DNA from: Marinithermofilum abyssi
Lineage (GTDB): Bacteria > Bacillota > Bacilli > Thermoactinomycetales > DSM-45169
Direction of reading: 5' to 3'
Assembly: GCF_014641195.1 (NCBI RefSeq)
Contig: NZ_BMHQ01000012.1
Coordinates: 47,620-111,619, forward strand
Length of the DNA stretch: 64,000 bases
The notes beneath the pieces are model-generated. The model had not been told where the DNA came from, made no database searches, and was given only the letters and a program-made list of their open reading frames with translations. Below, piece by piece: positions 36,382-45,185 of the stretch. The first letter of the stretch is position 1, and every line of letters starts with the position of its first letter. Made by a program: the position numbers and the translations under genes.

Positions 36382-37722
36382 TTAACTGTCCCGCGTCAAA
36401 AAGGAGAGGCGGTAGATCTGCCTTGGGCGTCCTTTGCTGGATACCTTCTCTTCGCCGACGATTTCCACCAAGGATGCGTCCATCCACTGCAATAAAATTC
36501 GGTGGGCGCTGCGAACCGTTACACCGAGCACGGAAGCCAGTTCATGGGCGGTGTAATCCGTTTTGTCGTAGCGGGTCATTTGCGCCATCAATTTGGTCAT
36601 GTAGGCGGCAGACATCCCGGCTTTCTGAGCTTCTTCCAGGATGTGAGCGTCGGTGATGGAAAGCTCGTAAACAATCGGGTGGCTGATTTCCACCGGGCCG
36701 AGCACGCTCCGGTCTTCTCTCACGATAAAACAGATATTGCCCCCGAATTCCCGTGACTGGCGCAAAGCCAACCGGGCATGATTCCCTGCATCTGTCGCGG
36801 TTCTGCCAAACCCGATACCGATACTGAGGGATATGCCCAAGTGGTGCCGGGCGTCTTGCAACAGCGGGATGTATTTGTAGCCGCGTGTTTCTCGTTCAAA
36901 CACTCCGCGGGTGGTGAAAAAAAGGTATTCTCCTCCACCCAGCTTGGTCAAATGACCGTCCAGCTGCTTCACATAATCCAGCATGATCCGGTGAAGATCC
37001 AACTCCATCCGCTGAAGTTCATGTTCCGATCGCATCCCTTCCGAGACCCGTTGAAAATGATCCGTACCGATCAGGCCGACGACGATTTGGGACTCTTTGT
37101 TGCGGCGGGTTTGCGTTGACAGCAGGGCCCGTTCCAATACCACCACCAAATCCTGGCGGGTGGGAGTCACCCATTCATGGGGGATGTCTGCTTGTCGGAG
37201 AGACGCGGCGACGGCGCTTAAGCCGGTTAAGGCGATCGTTCCGGGATGTCTCTGTTGCAGTTGGCAGTGAAACTGAACGATTTCTTCCACCGAAGTGCGA
37301 CTGGAAGAAGGATGCGGCGTCAACTCGGTGGGGGTTTCGGGTTCCAACTCTTTCAAAATATGACGGACGTAGTTTTCCGGCACGGAATCCACGGACAGCC
37401 GCTCCAGCCCGTAACGATTTTTCAGGCGAAACAGAGCCCGGTACAGGCCGGTGCCCATCAAGGGCACGTAATGGGCAGGTGTTTGGAGCTCGCCTTGTTC
37501 CATCGCTCGTTTATAGGAGCGGTACTCCGAAAAGAGCAATACTTCCATCTGTTGTTTCACTTTTTTTACAGCGGGGATGACATCGGCTTCATCCGAACAA
37601 ATGTACATTTCTGCCGTAAAGGAAGGAAAGAGCTTCAGAGCCTCTTGGATCGGTGTTTCCAGAGCGGGGGGTGTAATCACTCCGATGGAGATCCCTTTTT
37701 CCGTCGGGGCGGAGATCGACAT
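36382..37722 (-). CDS. Transcriptional regulator: N-terminal sensor, nucleotidyl-cyclase-like domain, C-terminal winged helix
   Basis: A 446-residue protein. Residues 1-150 form an alpha/beta domain recalling PrpR-type sensors (IGVITPPALETPIQEALKLF). Residues about 210-345 resemble a degenerate GGDEF/GTP-cyclohydrolase III-like fold (GLIGTDHFQRV, LTKLGGGEYLFFTTRG, LSIGIGFGRTATDAGNHARL); a canonical GGDEF motif is missing. Residues about 375-440 are a winged helix (YTAHELASVLGVTVRSAHRI). ATG 37722 has a perfect GGAAAGGAGG site. It is divergent from the oxidoreductase gene and shares the promoter box at 37791-37810, so I infer that it controls the locus and itself. Confidence 0.65.
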   Translation of the reverse strand: MSISAPTEKGISIGVITPPALETPIQEALKLFPSFTAEMYICSDEADVIPAVKKVKQQMEVLLFSEYRSYKRAMEQGELQTPAHYVPLMGTGLYRALFRLKNRYGLERLSVDSVPENYVRHILKELEPETPTELTPHPSSSRTSVEEIVQFHCQLQQRHPGTIALTGLSAVAASLRQADIPHEWVTPTRQDLVVVLERALLSTQTRRNKESQIVVGLIGTDHFQRVSEGMRSEHELQRMELDLHRIMLDYVKQLDGHLTKLGGGEYLFFTTRGVFERETRGYKYIPLLQDARHHLGISLSIGIGFGRTATDAGNHARLALRQSREFGGNICFIVREDRSVLGPVEISHPIVYELSITDAHILEEAQKAGMSAAYMTKLMAQMTRYDKTDYTAHELASVLGVTVRSAHRILLQWMDASLVEIVGEEKVSSKGRPRQIYRLSFLTRDS

Positions 37723-37771
37723 GGATGAAGGCCTCCTTTCCAGGCTCGTGATTGGATGGTCAGTTACAGAC

Positions 37772-37833
37772 AGTATAGCGTCTTTTTTGAGACAATTTAC
37801 AGACTTGTCTTTCAATTTGCAGAGCATTATAAT
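37772..37833. promoter_or_regulatory. Divergent promoters with shared regulon box
   Basis: Plus strand: box GACAATTTACAGACTTGTCT (37791-37810), whose TTGTCT is the -35, then 17 bp and a consensus TATAAT (37828-37833). Minus strand: TATACT (37777-37772) is a -10 for the regulator gene, with the box around its -35. The core AGAC-TT-GTCT is an inverted repeat. The box agrees with 45023-45042 at 18 of 20 positions. Confidence 0.7.
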
Positions 37834-37896
37834 GTCTATTAATTTCACAAAAGGGAATATGAGGATTTTTATCGTGTAGATGGAAGGGGGATGGTT

Positions 37897-38820
37897 ATGA
37901 AACAGATCCGCATAGGCATGATCGGCTTGGATACTTCCCATTGTACAGCCTTTACCGAATTGCTCCATGATGACACCCATCCGTTTCATGTGCCGGGTGG
38001 AAAAGTGGAGGTCGCCTATCCCGGAGGTTCCCCCGATTTCCCTCTCAGTGCCAGCCGCGTAAAAGGAATCAGCCGGGATTTGGAAGAAAAACACGGCGTA
38101 CAGCTGATGGAGTCACCGGAAGCGGTGGCAGAGACGGTGGACGCCATCCTCTTGACTTCGGTGGATGGACGGGTGCATGCGGAGCAGTTTCAACGGATCA
38201 CTCCTTACCAAAAGCCCGTGTTTATCGATAAGCCCTTAGCTGTCTGCAGTAAAGATGCGGAGGAGATTGCGAAGGCGGCCGCCTCACATGGGGTTCCCTG
38301 GATGAGCGCTTCGGCGCTCCGCTATGCGGAACCCTTGGTACAGTTGTCGGCTTCCGTGGAGGAAGCGGCGGTCAGCGGAGCGGATTGCTATGGCCCGATG
38401 CAGATGGAACCGACCCAGCCCGGGTACTTCTGGTACGGGATTCATACCGTGGAGATGTTGTACTCTCTGATGGGACCGGGGTGCAGCAGAGTTTCGGCAG
38501 TGTCTACGGCTGATCACGATGTGATCACCGGGATCTGGGAAGACGGACGCATCGGAACAGTGCGGGGAAATCGGGTGGGGAACGTGGGTTTTGGCGGGGC
38601 GGTTCATCTTACGAACCGGAGCCTGCCTTTCGATTGTTCCGCTGCTCCAAAGCCGTATTATGCCGGTTTGCTGGAACGGGTGATACATCTGTTTCGCACG
38701 GGGGAACCGTTGATCGATCCTGCAGAAACCCTGGAAGTGATCCGGTTTATCGAGGCAGCCAACGAGAGTCGTTCCGACGGATGTGCTGTGGATGTTGCCG
38801 TAAAAGAAACGGGGGGTTGA
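37897..38820 (+). CDS. Gfo/Idh/MocA-like oxidoreductase with altered nucleotide-binding loop
   Basis: A 307-residue protein with the two-domain Gfo/Idh/MocA layout: Rossmann half to about residue 120, including KPVFIDKPLAVCSKDAEEIA, and an alpha/beta C-terminal half (GYFWYGIHTVEMLYSLMG with the usual catalytic His). The glycine loop reads IGLDTSHCTAF, where Asp and His replace the second and third Gly of GxGxxG; NAD(P) binding may be altered. Presumably it oxidises or reduces a sugar in the amino-sugar pathway. First gene of the operon; ATG 37897 lies 6 nt after AAGGGGG. Confidence 0.78.
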   Translation: MKQIRIGMIGLDTSHCTAFTELLHDDTHPFHVPGGKVEVAYPGGSPDFPLSASRVKGISRDLEEKHGVQLMESPEAVAETVDAILLTSVDGRVHAEQFQRITPYQKPVFIDKPLAVCSKDAEEIAKAAASHGVPWMSASALRYAEPLVQLSASVEEAAVSGADCYGPMQMEPTQPGYFWYGIHTVEMLYSLMGPGCSRVSAVSTADHDVITGIWEDGRIGTVRGNRVGNVGFGGAVHLTNRSLPFDCSAAPKPYYAGLLERVIHLFRTGEPLIDPAETLEVIRFIEAANESRSDGCAVDVAVKETGG

Positions 38821-38823
38821 CCG

Positions 38824-40494
38824 GTGCAGATCGCCACGGTGGGCGTGTTTTTGGACCGCAAGGAAGCCGAAGGGAAATGGGCGCGAGGAGAAGAGGTGTG
38901 GGGGGAGTACTGGGGGGAGATTCTGGGGCGGGCCCGGATTCCCTTTCGATGGCTGGAGAAGGAAGGGGATGTAAGGGACTCCCCGCCTGATATCCTCGTT
39001 GTTGCCTTGGCAGGAGAAGAATCTTGGGAATCGTTGTGGCGTTATGCGGAAGCCGGGGGTGAGCTGATCGTTCACGGGAAGGTGACAGCGGGGATAGGCA
39101 GCCGTTTGGGTGTTCGGCAGGAAATATGGTTGGACACCGCCTACACGCGATTGCCCTGGATGGAGGACTTTCCACCGTTACGGTGCTTCGACGTATCCCT
39201 CTGGAAAATGAATACGAAACCGGCGCTCGTAGAGAATCGGGGGGAACTTTTGCTTCATCCCCAGGCGGATGGAGAAACCGGAATACTTCAACGCTTTGCG
39301 GTGGGAAAAGGATTCATCACCCGATGGGCCGTAGATATCCCGGCTACGATCGTCGGTTTGCAACAGGGACGAAAGCCGGTGGTGGAGGACGGGTCCCCCG
39401 CCCCCGACGGTACCGGCAATCTGGATGAAGGGATCTTGAAGGCGGACGACGGGTTTTCCCTGGATTGGACGTGGGACCGCAGACGGACGGAGACTGGGCA
39501 GCCGTACTTCTTTTTTCCCTATGGAGACGGATGGCGGGAAGCGTGGATCAGGGAGCTGCTCCGGCAGGTGCTGGCCCGAGGCTGGACGCTGCCCTTCGTG
39601 GATACGTGGCCAGCCGGAACCCGGGGAGTGGCCATGATTTCACTCGACAGCGACCTCAATCTGGATATTTCCGCTGAAACGACATTGTCGCTGCTGGGCG
39701 AGCGGGGGATTCGTGCCACGTGGTGCATGATGGAGCCGGGGTACAGCCTTGCGATCTATGATCAAGTAAAGGAAGCGGGTCATGAACTGGCTTTCCATTT
39801 CAATGCGTATGAGCGGGACGGCGGTGCTTGGAGCGAGGCGGAGTTTGCGCGCCAGCTTCATTGGCTGAAGGAAGCGGCCGAGTTGGAACAGGTGATCTCC
39901 AACAAAAACCATTACACCCGCTGGGAAGGGTGGGGGGAGCTGTTCCGGTGGTGTGAAACATTCGGCATCCGCTCCGATCAATCCCGGGGTCCGAGCAAAA
40001 GGGGGAATATCGGGTTTTTGTTCGGCACTTGTCAGCCGTACTTTCCCATCGCTCGCGCCGATGAAAAGAACCGCCGCTATGATGTGGTGGAGATCGGATT
40101 TTTGACTCAGGACATGAATCTGGGACGCTGGGCGGACGACAGCATGGTCGAACCGCTTTTGCACGAAGTGGGTCAGCGCAGGGGTGTCGCTCATTTTCTG
40201 TTTCATCAAATACACCTGCACCGGGAGGAACCGGTACGCAAAGGATTGGATAAGCTGGTCACCCTTGCCCGGCAACGGGGATTCGCCTTCTGGACGGGCC
40301 GGGAAATCGCCGAGTGGGAACGGCTGTGCCGCGGAGTCAAGGTAACCGGTTGGCGATCCAACGGGCCTGTGGTAGAGAATCCGGCAGATTGTGACGATGC
40401 CGTCGTTCTGGTACCCCTGTCCGGGGAACAAGGAAGAGTGGAGGGGGAAACGATAGTGAGGTACGGCTTTCGGTGCCGGAAGTGGGTGATCTGA
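38824..40494 (+). CDS. Fusion of a GATase-like domain and a NodB-like polysaccharide-deacetylase domain
   Basis: A 556-residue cytoplasmic protein without signal peptide. Residues 1-240 resemble the class I glutamine-amidotransferase-like (ThuA/GH42 trimerisation) fold (ILVVALAGEESWESLWRYAE, HGKVTAGIGSRLG). Residues about 250-510 look like a NodB-type barrel: VAMISLDSDLNLDIS supplies the Asp pair of motif 1, and GHELAFHFNAYER the metal His motif. It might remove acetyl groups from an amino sugar inside the cell, which would replace a missing NagA/AgaA in this locus. Start GTG 38824, 3 bp after the previous stop, means tight coupling. Confidence 0.6.
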   Translation: MQIATVGVFLDRKEAEGKWARGEEVWGEYWGEILGRARIPFRWLEKEGDVRDSPPDILVVALAGEESWESLWRYAEAGGELIVHGKVTAGIGSRLGVRQEIWLDTAYTRLPWMEDFPPLRCFDVSLWKMNTKPALVENRGELLLHPQADGETGILQRFAVGKGFITRWAVDIPATIVGLQQGRKPVVEDGSPAPDGTGNLDEGILKADDGFSLDWTWDRRRTETGQPYFFFPYGDGWREAWIRELLRQVLARGWTLPFVDTWPAGTRGVAMISLDSDLNLDISAETTLSLLGERGIRATWCMMEPGYSLAIYDQVKEAGHELAFHFNAYERDGGAWSEAEFARQLHWLKEAAELEQVISNKNHYTRWEGWGELFRWCETFGIRSDQSRGPSKRGNIGFLFGTCQPYFPIARADEKNRRYDVVEIGFLTQDMNLGRWADDSMVEPLLHEVGQRRGVAHFLFHQIHLHREEPVRKGLDKLVTLARQRGFAFWTGREIAEWERLCRGVKVTGWRSNGPVVENPADCDDAVVLVPLSGEQGRVEGETIVRYGFRCRKWVI

Positions 40495-40621
40495 GAAAGC
40501 GAACCACGGAAAACAACGCGCGAACCGATGGTTCGATAAAGGATATTTGCAACGTGAGTAGGGAGCACCGGTTTAATGACTCGGCTTCGGCAAGCGGATC
40601 AAAAGGAAGGAGTGTTCCGAC

Positions 40622-41857
40622 ATGCAGGGGACCTTGGCCATCCATGGGGGCTGCAAAGTAAAATCGACCCCCTTTGGCACGGGAAAGCGGTTCGGTTTGG
40701 AAGAGGTCCGGGAGTTGGTCGAGGCGCTGGAACAAGATACGCTTTTTTATCACGCTGGGGAAAAAGTAAAAACTTTTCTCGCGCGGTTCAATGAGTTGTA
40801 TGGGATCACTCACAGCGTGGCCGCGTCTTCGGGAACCGCGGCCATCCATGTGGCGTTGGGAGCCGCCGGGGTGACGGTAGGGGATGAGGTGATTACCAGC
40901 CCGATTACCGATCAGGGCACCCTGATCGGGATACTTTATCAAAATGCCATTCCCGTCTTCGCCGATCTGCACCCACGGACGTACAACCTGGATGCGGCAT
41001 CCGTGGAGAGGCGGATCACTTCCCGGACCAAAGCGATACTCGTCGTCCATCTGGCTGGTACGCCGGCGGATATGGACCCGATCATGGAGGTGGCCCGCCG
41101 TCATGACCTCGCGGTCATTGAGGACTGCGCCCAGAGTTATCTGGCCCGGTACAAGGGGCGGCTGGCGGGGACGATCGGCAACTACGGCTGTTTCAGCACC
41201 AATGATTTCAAGCACATCAGCACCGGGGACGGCGGCATTGTCACCGTCAACTCCGGTCAGGAAGAAGAATACCGGACGGTCCACGCTTTCGCCGATAAAA
41301 ATTATCAGCGATTGGAGGGGGAAGTGTTTCGTGATTTGGACTATCTTGCTCCCAATTACCGGATGACGGAACTGCAGGGGGCTGTCGGGATCGCCCAGTT
41401 GAAGAAGCTGCCCTGGATCTGCGGGAAGCGCAACGAATACGGAGAGCGGCTGACCGAGCAGATTCGGGAAATCCCGGGCATTTTGCCGCCGCAAGTGCCG
41501 GAAGGGAGCAGGTCTTCTTATTGGTTTTATCTTTTCCGTTTGGATCCCGCGCAATTTCGTTGTGACCGGGATACGTTTACCCAAGCCCTTCGGGAAGAGG
41601 GAATCCCCGCCCATCCGGGATACATCCCCCGCGTGGTTTACCAGCAGCCGCTCTTTCAAAACAAGCAGGCCTACCTGCATTCTTCCTTTCCATTTGACCG
41701 TTCTCCCGATGTCTCCTATGACAAAGGGCTCTGCCCGGAAGCGGAAGCCATCCTGGAAACCTCCATCCGGTTGCCGGTCAGCGAGTTTTTCACTCCCGGC
41801 GATATCGATGAGATGGCGGAAGCGATCCGCAAGGTAGCCGCCTACTACCGGCGTTAG
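40622..41857 (+). CDS. DegT/DnrJ/EryC1/StrS-type PLP aminotransferase, copy 1
   Basis: A 411-residue PLP enzyme of the sugar-aminotransferase class. The Schiff-base lysine is Lys197 in FSTNDFKHISTGDGG; the substrate/PLP segments VAASSGTAAIHVALGAAG and AVIEDCAQSYLA precede it. Family members interconvert keto and amino sugars with glutamate or glutamine. ATG 40622 has a GGAAGGAGTG site. A 127-bp gap before it shows nothing obvious. The next aminotransferase starts 11 bp downstream. Confidence 0.85.
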   Translation: MQGTLAIHGGCKVKSTPFGTGKRFGLEEVRELVEALEQDTLFYHAGEKVKTFLARFNELYGITHSVAASSGTAAIHVALGAAGVTVGDEVITSPITDQGTLIGILYQNAIPVFADLHPRTYNLDAASVERRITSRTKAILVVHLAGTPADMDPIMEVARRHDLAVIEDCAQSYLARYKGRLAGTIGNYGCFSTNDFKHISTGDGGIVTVNSGQEEEYRTVHAFADKNYQRLEGEVFRDLDYLAPNYRMTELQGAVGIAQLKKLPWICGKRNEYGERLTEQIREIPGILPPQVPEGSRSSYWFYLFRLDPAQFRCDRDTFTQALREEGIPAHPGYIPRVVYQQPLFQNKQAYLHSSFPFDRSPDVSYDKGLCPEAEAILETSIRLPVSEFFTPGDIDEMAEAIRKVAAYYRR

Positions 41858-41868
41858 GAGGTTGGCTC

Positions 41869-43095
41869 ATGGACGAAACCTTGGCGATCCACGGCGGTCC
41901 GCCGGTTCGCAAGCGCCCTTTTCCCGACTGGCCGGTATTTGGAGAACGGGAAGAGACATACGTGCTGGAAGCCCTTCGCTCGGGAAAATGGGGCGGATCG
42001 GGACAGGTGAAGCGGGCGGGATTTCAGGCGAAGCTGCCGGAATGGGAACGGCGGTTTGCCCAGTTGCAGGGAGCCAAGTACGGTGTATCGGTGGTCAATG
42101 GGACGATGGCCATCACCGTCGCCCTTCAGGCTGCCGGGGTGAAACCGGGGGACGAAGTGATTATACCGCCCTACACCTTTATTGCCAGTGCTTCGGCTGC
42201 CCTGCTGTTCGGGGCAGTCCCGGTATTCGCCGACGTCAAAGCCGAAACAATGCAACTGGATCCGGAACAGGTGAAGCGGGCGATCACTCCTCGCACCCGT
42301 GCGGTGTTGACCGTTCATCTCGGGGGCGGGATGGGGGACATGACCCGGCTGAAACAGGTGGCGGACAGCCACGGACTGGCGTTGATCGAAGATGCGGCCC
42401 AGGCTATCGGAGCCCGGTGGGATGGCATCGGCGCAGGTGCTTGGGGAGATGCGGGCACTTTCAGCTTTCAATCCAGTAAAAATCTGACCGCCGGTGAGGG
42501 GGGAATCGTGCTCACCAGCGATCCGGAGCTGATGGAACGCGCATGGTCCGTTGCCAATGTAGGCAGGGTGTTGGGCGGAGAGTGGTATCAGCACGAGCGG
42601 ATCGGCTGGAATTTACGGATGACGGAGTTTCAGGCGGCGATCCTGCTGGCCCAGCTGGACCGGCTGGAGGAGCAGTTGGCTCGTCGCCATCGCAATGCCA
42701 TGCTGTTGGATCGGCTGCTGGGGGAAGTGGAGGGGGTCCGTTTCGTGCATCGGGATCCCCGGAACCGCCATGGGTGGCATTTGTATTTGTTTCGGCTGGC
42801 GGATCGGGTAACGAAGCGGGTGTCCAAGGCCGAGTGGGTACGGATGGTGCAGGCGGAAGGGATTCCGGTGTCACCGGGGTATTTCGCCTTAAACAAGCAT
42901 CCGGCCGTGATGCGCTCCATCCGGGATTGGACGGGGGAGCACCGCGCATACCCGTGTCCGGCAGCAGAACGGTTGGCGGAACGGGAAGCGGTCTGGCTGG
43001 GACAACAGGTGTTGCTCGATACGGAAGCCGGGATGGAAGAAGTGGCGCGGGCCATAACCAAGGTGAACCGGTATGTGCTTGCCGCCCGATCGTAA
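41869..43095 (+). CDS. DegT/DnrJ/EryC1/StrS-type PLP aminotransferase, copy 2
   Basis: A 408-residue paralogue of the preceding protein with PLP lysine Lys204 in FSFQSSKNLTAGEGG and SVVNGTMAITVALQAAG. Both copies open with the same LAIHGG motif, so they descend from a tandem duplication that then diverged widely; they may act on different positions of one sugar or form a heteromer. Ribosome site GGAGGTT. Confidence 0.87.
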   Translation: MDETLAIHGGPPVRKRPFPDWPVFGEREETYVLEALRSGKWGGSGQVKRAGFQAKLPEWERRFAQLQGAKYGVSVVNGTMAITVALQAAGVKPGDEVIIPPYTFIASASAALLFGAVPVFADVKAETMQLDPEQVKRAITPRTRAVLTVHLGGGMGDMTRLKQVADSHGLALIEDAAQAIGARWDGIGAGAWGDAGTFSFQSSKNLTAGEGGIVLTSDPELMERAWSVANVGRVLGGEWYQHERIGWNLRMTEFQAAILLAQLDRLEEQLARRHRNAMLLDRLLGEVEGVRFVHRDPRNRHGWHLYLFRLADRVTKRVSKAEWVRMVQAEGIPVSPGYFALNKHPAVMRSIRDWTGEHRAYPCPAAERLAEREAVWLGQQVLLDTEAGMEEVARAITKVNRYVLAARS

Positions 43096-43114
43096 AAGTC
43101 AAAGGGGGATTCCG

Positions 43115-45010
43115 ATGAACGTTACCTTTTTAGGAGATGTGCGGAGCAACGAACAGGGACTGCACGAACTGGTCAAAGAGCTGGGCTGGACGGTTGTGGC
43201 GGACGGGATGCCGATCCGTCTGCAACAGAGGATGGAAAATTGCTTAACGGTGAAGGCGGAATCCGACCGGGGGAGCATCAGTTATCGGGAGCCGATCCAT
43301 CTGTTCCGGGGACTGGGCCTGTTGGCAGAGGCTTGGAACGAAAAAAAGTACGGAGAAATCACCGAGATCCCCAAGTTTCGGACCAACGGCGTCATGTTGG
43401 ACTGCTCACGGAATGGCGTGATGAAACCGGAGGCGGTAAAGAGTTGGTTGCGTAAAATGGCCTTGATGGGGCTCAACATGCTCATGTTGTACACCGAAGA
43501 TACTTACACCATAGAGGGAGAACCGTATTTTGGCTATATGCGGGGACGTTACACCCCGGAGGAACTGAAAGAGCTAGACACTTACGCCCATGAATTGGGG
43601 ATTGAGCTGATCCCTTGTATCCAGACACTGGCTCATCTGGCGTCCTTCCTGGCCTGGGCCCGGGCGGAAGAGCTGCGGGACACCTGGGACGTACTGTTGG
43701 CACAACAAGATGCCACCTATACCTTTATTGAAAAAGCGATTGCCTCTGTCTCCCGATGCTTTCGGAGCCGACGGATCCATATCGGGATGGATGAGGCTTT
43801 CAGTCTGGGCCGGGGAAAGTATTTGGACCTGTTCGGTCATCGGCGGGCTTTTGACATCATGTCGGATCACTTGCGGCAAGTGCTTCGTATCACCGACAGA
43901 TACGGGCTGTCCCCGATGATTTGGAGTGATATGTATTTCCGGTTGGGTTCCCGTCGCCATGAGTACTACGATCTGCAGGCGGACATTCCAGAAGATGTGA
44001 TTCGGCAGATGCCCCGGGGAGTCCAGTTCGTCTATTGGGACTACTATCATGAAGATTCCTCCTTTTATCGGCAGTTTATCCGTATGCACCGCCGGTTTGG
44101 TTCCGACCCGGTGTTTGCCGGCGGTGTGTGGACGTGGTTGGGCCCGGCGGTTCATTATAAAAAAACCTTTGCCGTGACTGAAGCGGCGCTGACCGCGTGC
44201 AAGGAGGAAGGGGTCAGCGAAGTGTTTGCCACGTTGTGGGGGGATGACGGGCAAGAAACCAATCAATGGCAGGGGCTGTTGGGCTTGCAATTGTTTGCGG
44301 AACACGGCTATGCCGCTGCGGTGGATCGAAAGCGGCTGGGGCAGCGGTTTGCCTACTGCACCGGCGGCGACATGGACGCGTTTTGGCGGCTGGGGAAAAT
44401 CGATACGTTACCCGGTGCGAGGGTCAACGATCTTACTCCGGATAACCCGTCCAAATTCCTCTTGTGGCAGGATGTGTTGATTGGGCTGTTTGATGAGCAT
44501 ATCCGGGGGCGGGACATCTCCTCCTACTACAGCCGACTCGCAGAAGAATTGGAACGGGATGCGGAACGGGGCGGAACGTATCGCTCTCTGTCGGAGACGG
44601 CGGCCCGCTTGTGCCGGGTGTTGAGCTTGAAGGGCGAGCTGGGCCTGCGTATCAAGGGATGCTATGACTGGAGGGATCGGGAGGGGTTGGCTCGGATCGC
44701 AGAAGAGGAACTTCCTCGGCTTTCACAAGAGGTAGAAGGGTTGCGCCGGGCCCACCGGGAGCAGTGGCTGTCCACTTACAAGCCCTTTGGATGGGAAGTG
44801 CTGGACCTCCGGTACGGCGGGTTGATCGGCCGGATCGAAACGGCCGCTCATCGGATTCAGGCCTACTTGGAGGGAAAAGCAGAAGGGTTGGAGGAGTTGG
44901 AGGCGGACCGGATCGGATTTGACAGTTACCAGCCGGGGCCGGACAGCGGAATCGGAAAAGCCAACCTCTATTCCCGGATCGCCACCGCCAATGTGATGGG
45001 ATTTCGGTAA
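43115..45010 (+). CDS. Intracellular GH20-type beta-N-acetylhexosaminidase
   Basis: A 631-residue cytoplasmic glycosidase (no signal peptide). The N-terminal beta domain is followed by a barrel with KFRTNGVMLDCSRNG, LMLYTEDTY and IHIGMDEAF, where Asp226-Glu227 match the Asp-Glu pair of GH20 substrate-assisted catalysis on N-acetyl sugars. The C-terminal 170 residues are helical. It would split imported oligosaccharides. ATG 43115 follows AAAGGGGG; 19 bp separate it from the aminotransferase gene. Confidence 0.82.
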   Translation: MNVTFLGDVRSNEQGLHELVKELGWTVVADGMPIRLQQRMENCLTVKAESDRGSISYREPIHLFRGLGLLAEAWNEKKYGEITEIPKFRTNGVMLDCSRNGVMKPEAVKSWLRKMALMGLNMLMLYTEDTYTIEGEPYFGYMRGRYTPEELKELDTYAHELGIELIPCIQTLAHLASFLAWARAEELRDTWDVLLAQQDATYTFIEKAIASVSRCFRSRRIHIGMDEAFSLGRGKYLDLFGHRRAFDIMSDHLRQVLRITDRYGLSPMIWSDMYFRLGSRRHEYYDLQADIPEDVIRQMPRGVQFVYWDYYHEDSSFYRQFIRMHRRFGSDPVFAGGVWTWLGPAVHYKKTFAVTEAALTACKEEGVSEVFATLWGDDGQETNQWQGLLGLQLFAEHGYAAAVDRKRLGQRFAYCTGGDMDAFWRLGKIDTLPGARVNDLTPDNPSKFLLWQDVLIGLFDEHIRGRDISSYYSRLAEELERDAERGGTYRSLSETAARLCRVLSLKGELGLRIKGCYDWRDREGLARIAEEELPRLSQEVEGLRRAHREQWLSTYKPFGWEVLDLRYGGLIGRIETAAHRIQAYLEGKAEGLEELEADRIGFDSYQPGPDSGIGKANLYSRIATANVMGFR

Positions 45011-45022
45011 TTCTGATTTATG

Positions 45023-45066
45023 GACAGTTTAAAGACTTGTCTTGAAGAAACTGTCAGCCCTACAAT
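45023..45066 (+). promoter_or_regulatory. Promoter with regulon box before the binding-protein gene
   Basis: Box GACAGTTTAAAGACTTGTCT (45023-45042) contains the -35 TTGTCT; after 18 bp comes TACAAT (45061-45066). Around the core the flanks ACAGTTT (45024-45030) and AAACTGT (45048-45054) form an outer inverted repeat. The site lies 13 bp after the hexosaminidase stop codon. Confidence 0.7.
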
Positions 45067-45185
45067 GAGAGTAACTCCCCGGATTGCTGAACATTCTGAA
45101 ATATAATGAAAACCTGCGGCGTACTTTAATCTTTCTTACCGGATGTGTGCGGCGGGGAGAAGATGCATCTCAAGGAGGGAGCAAG

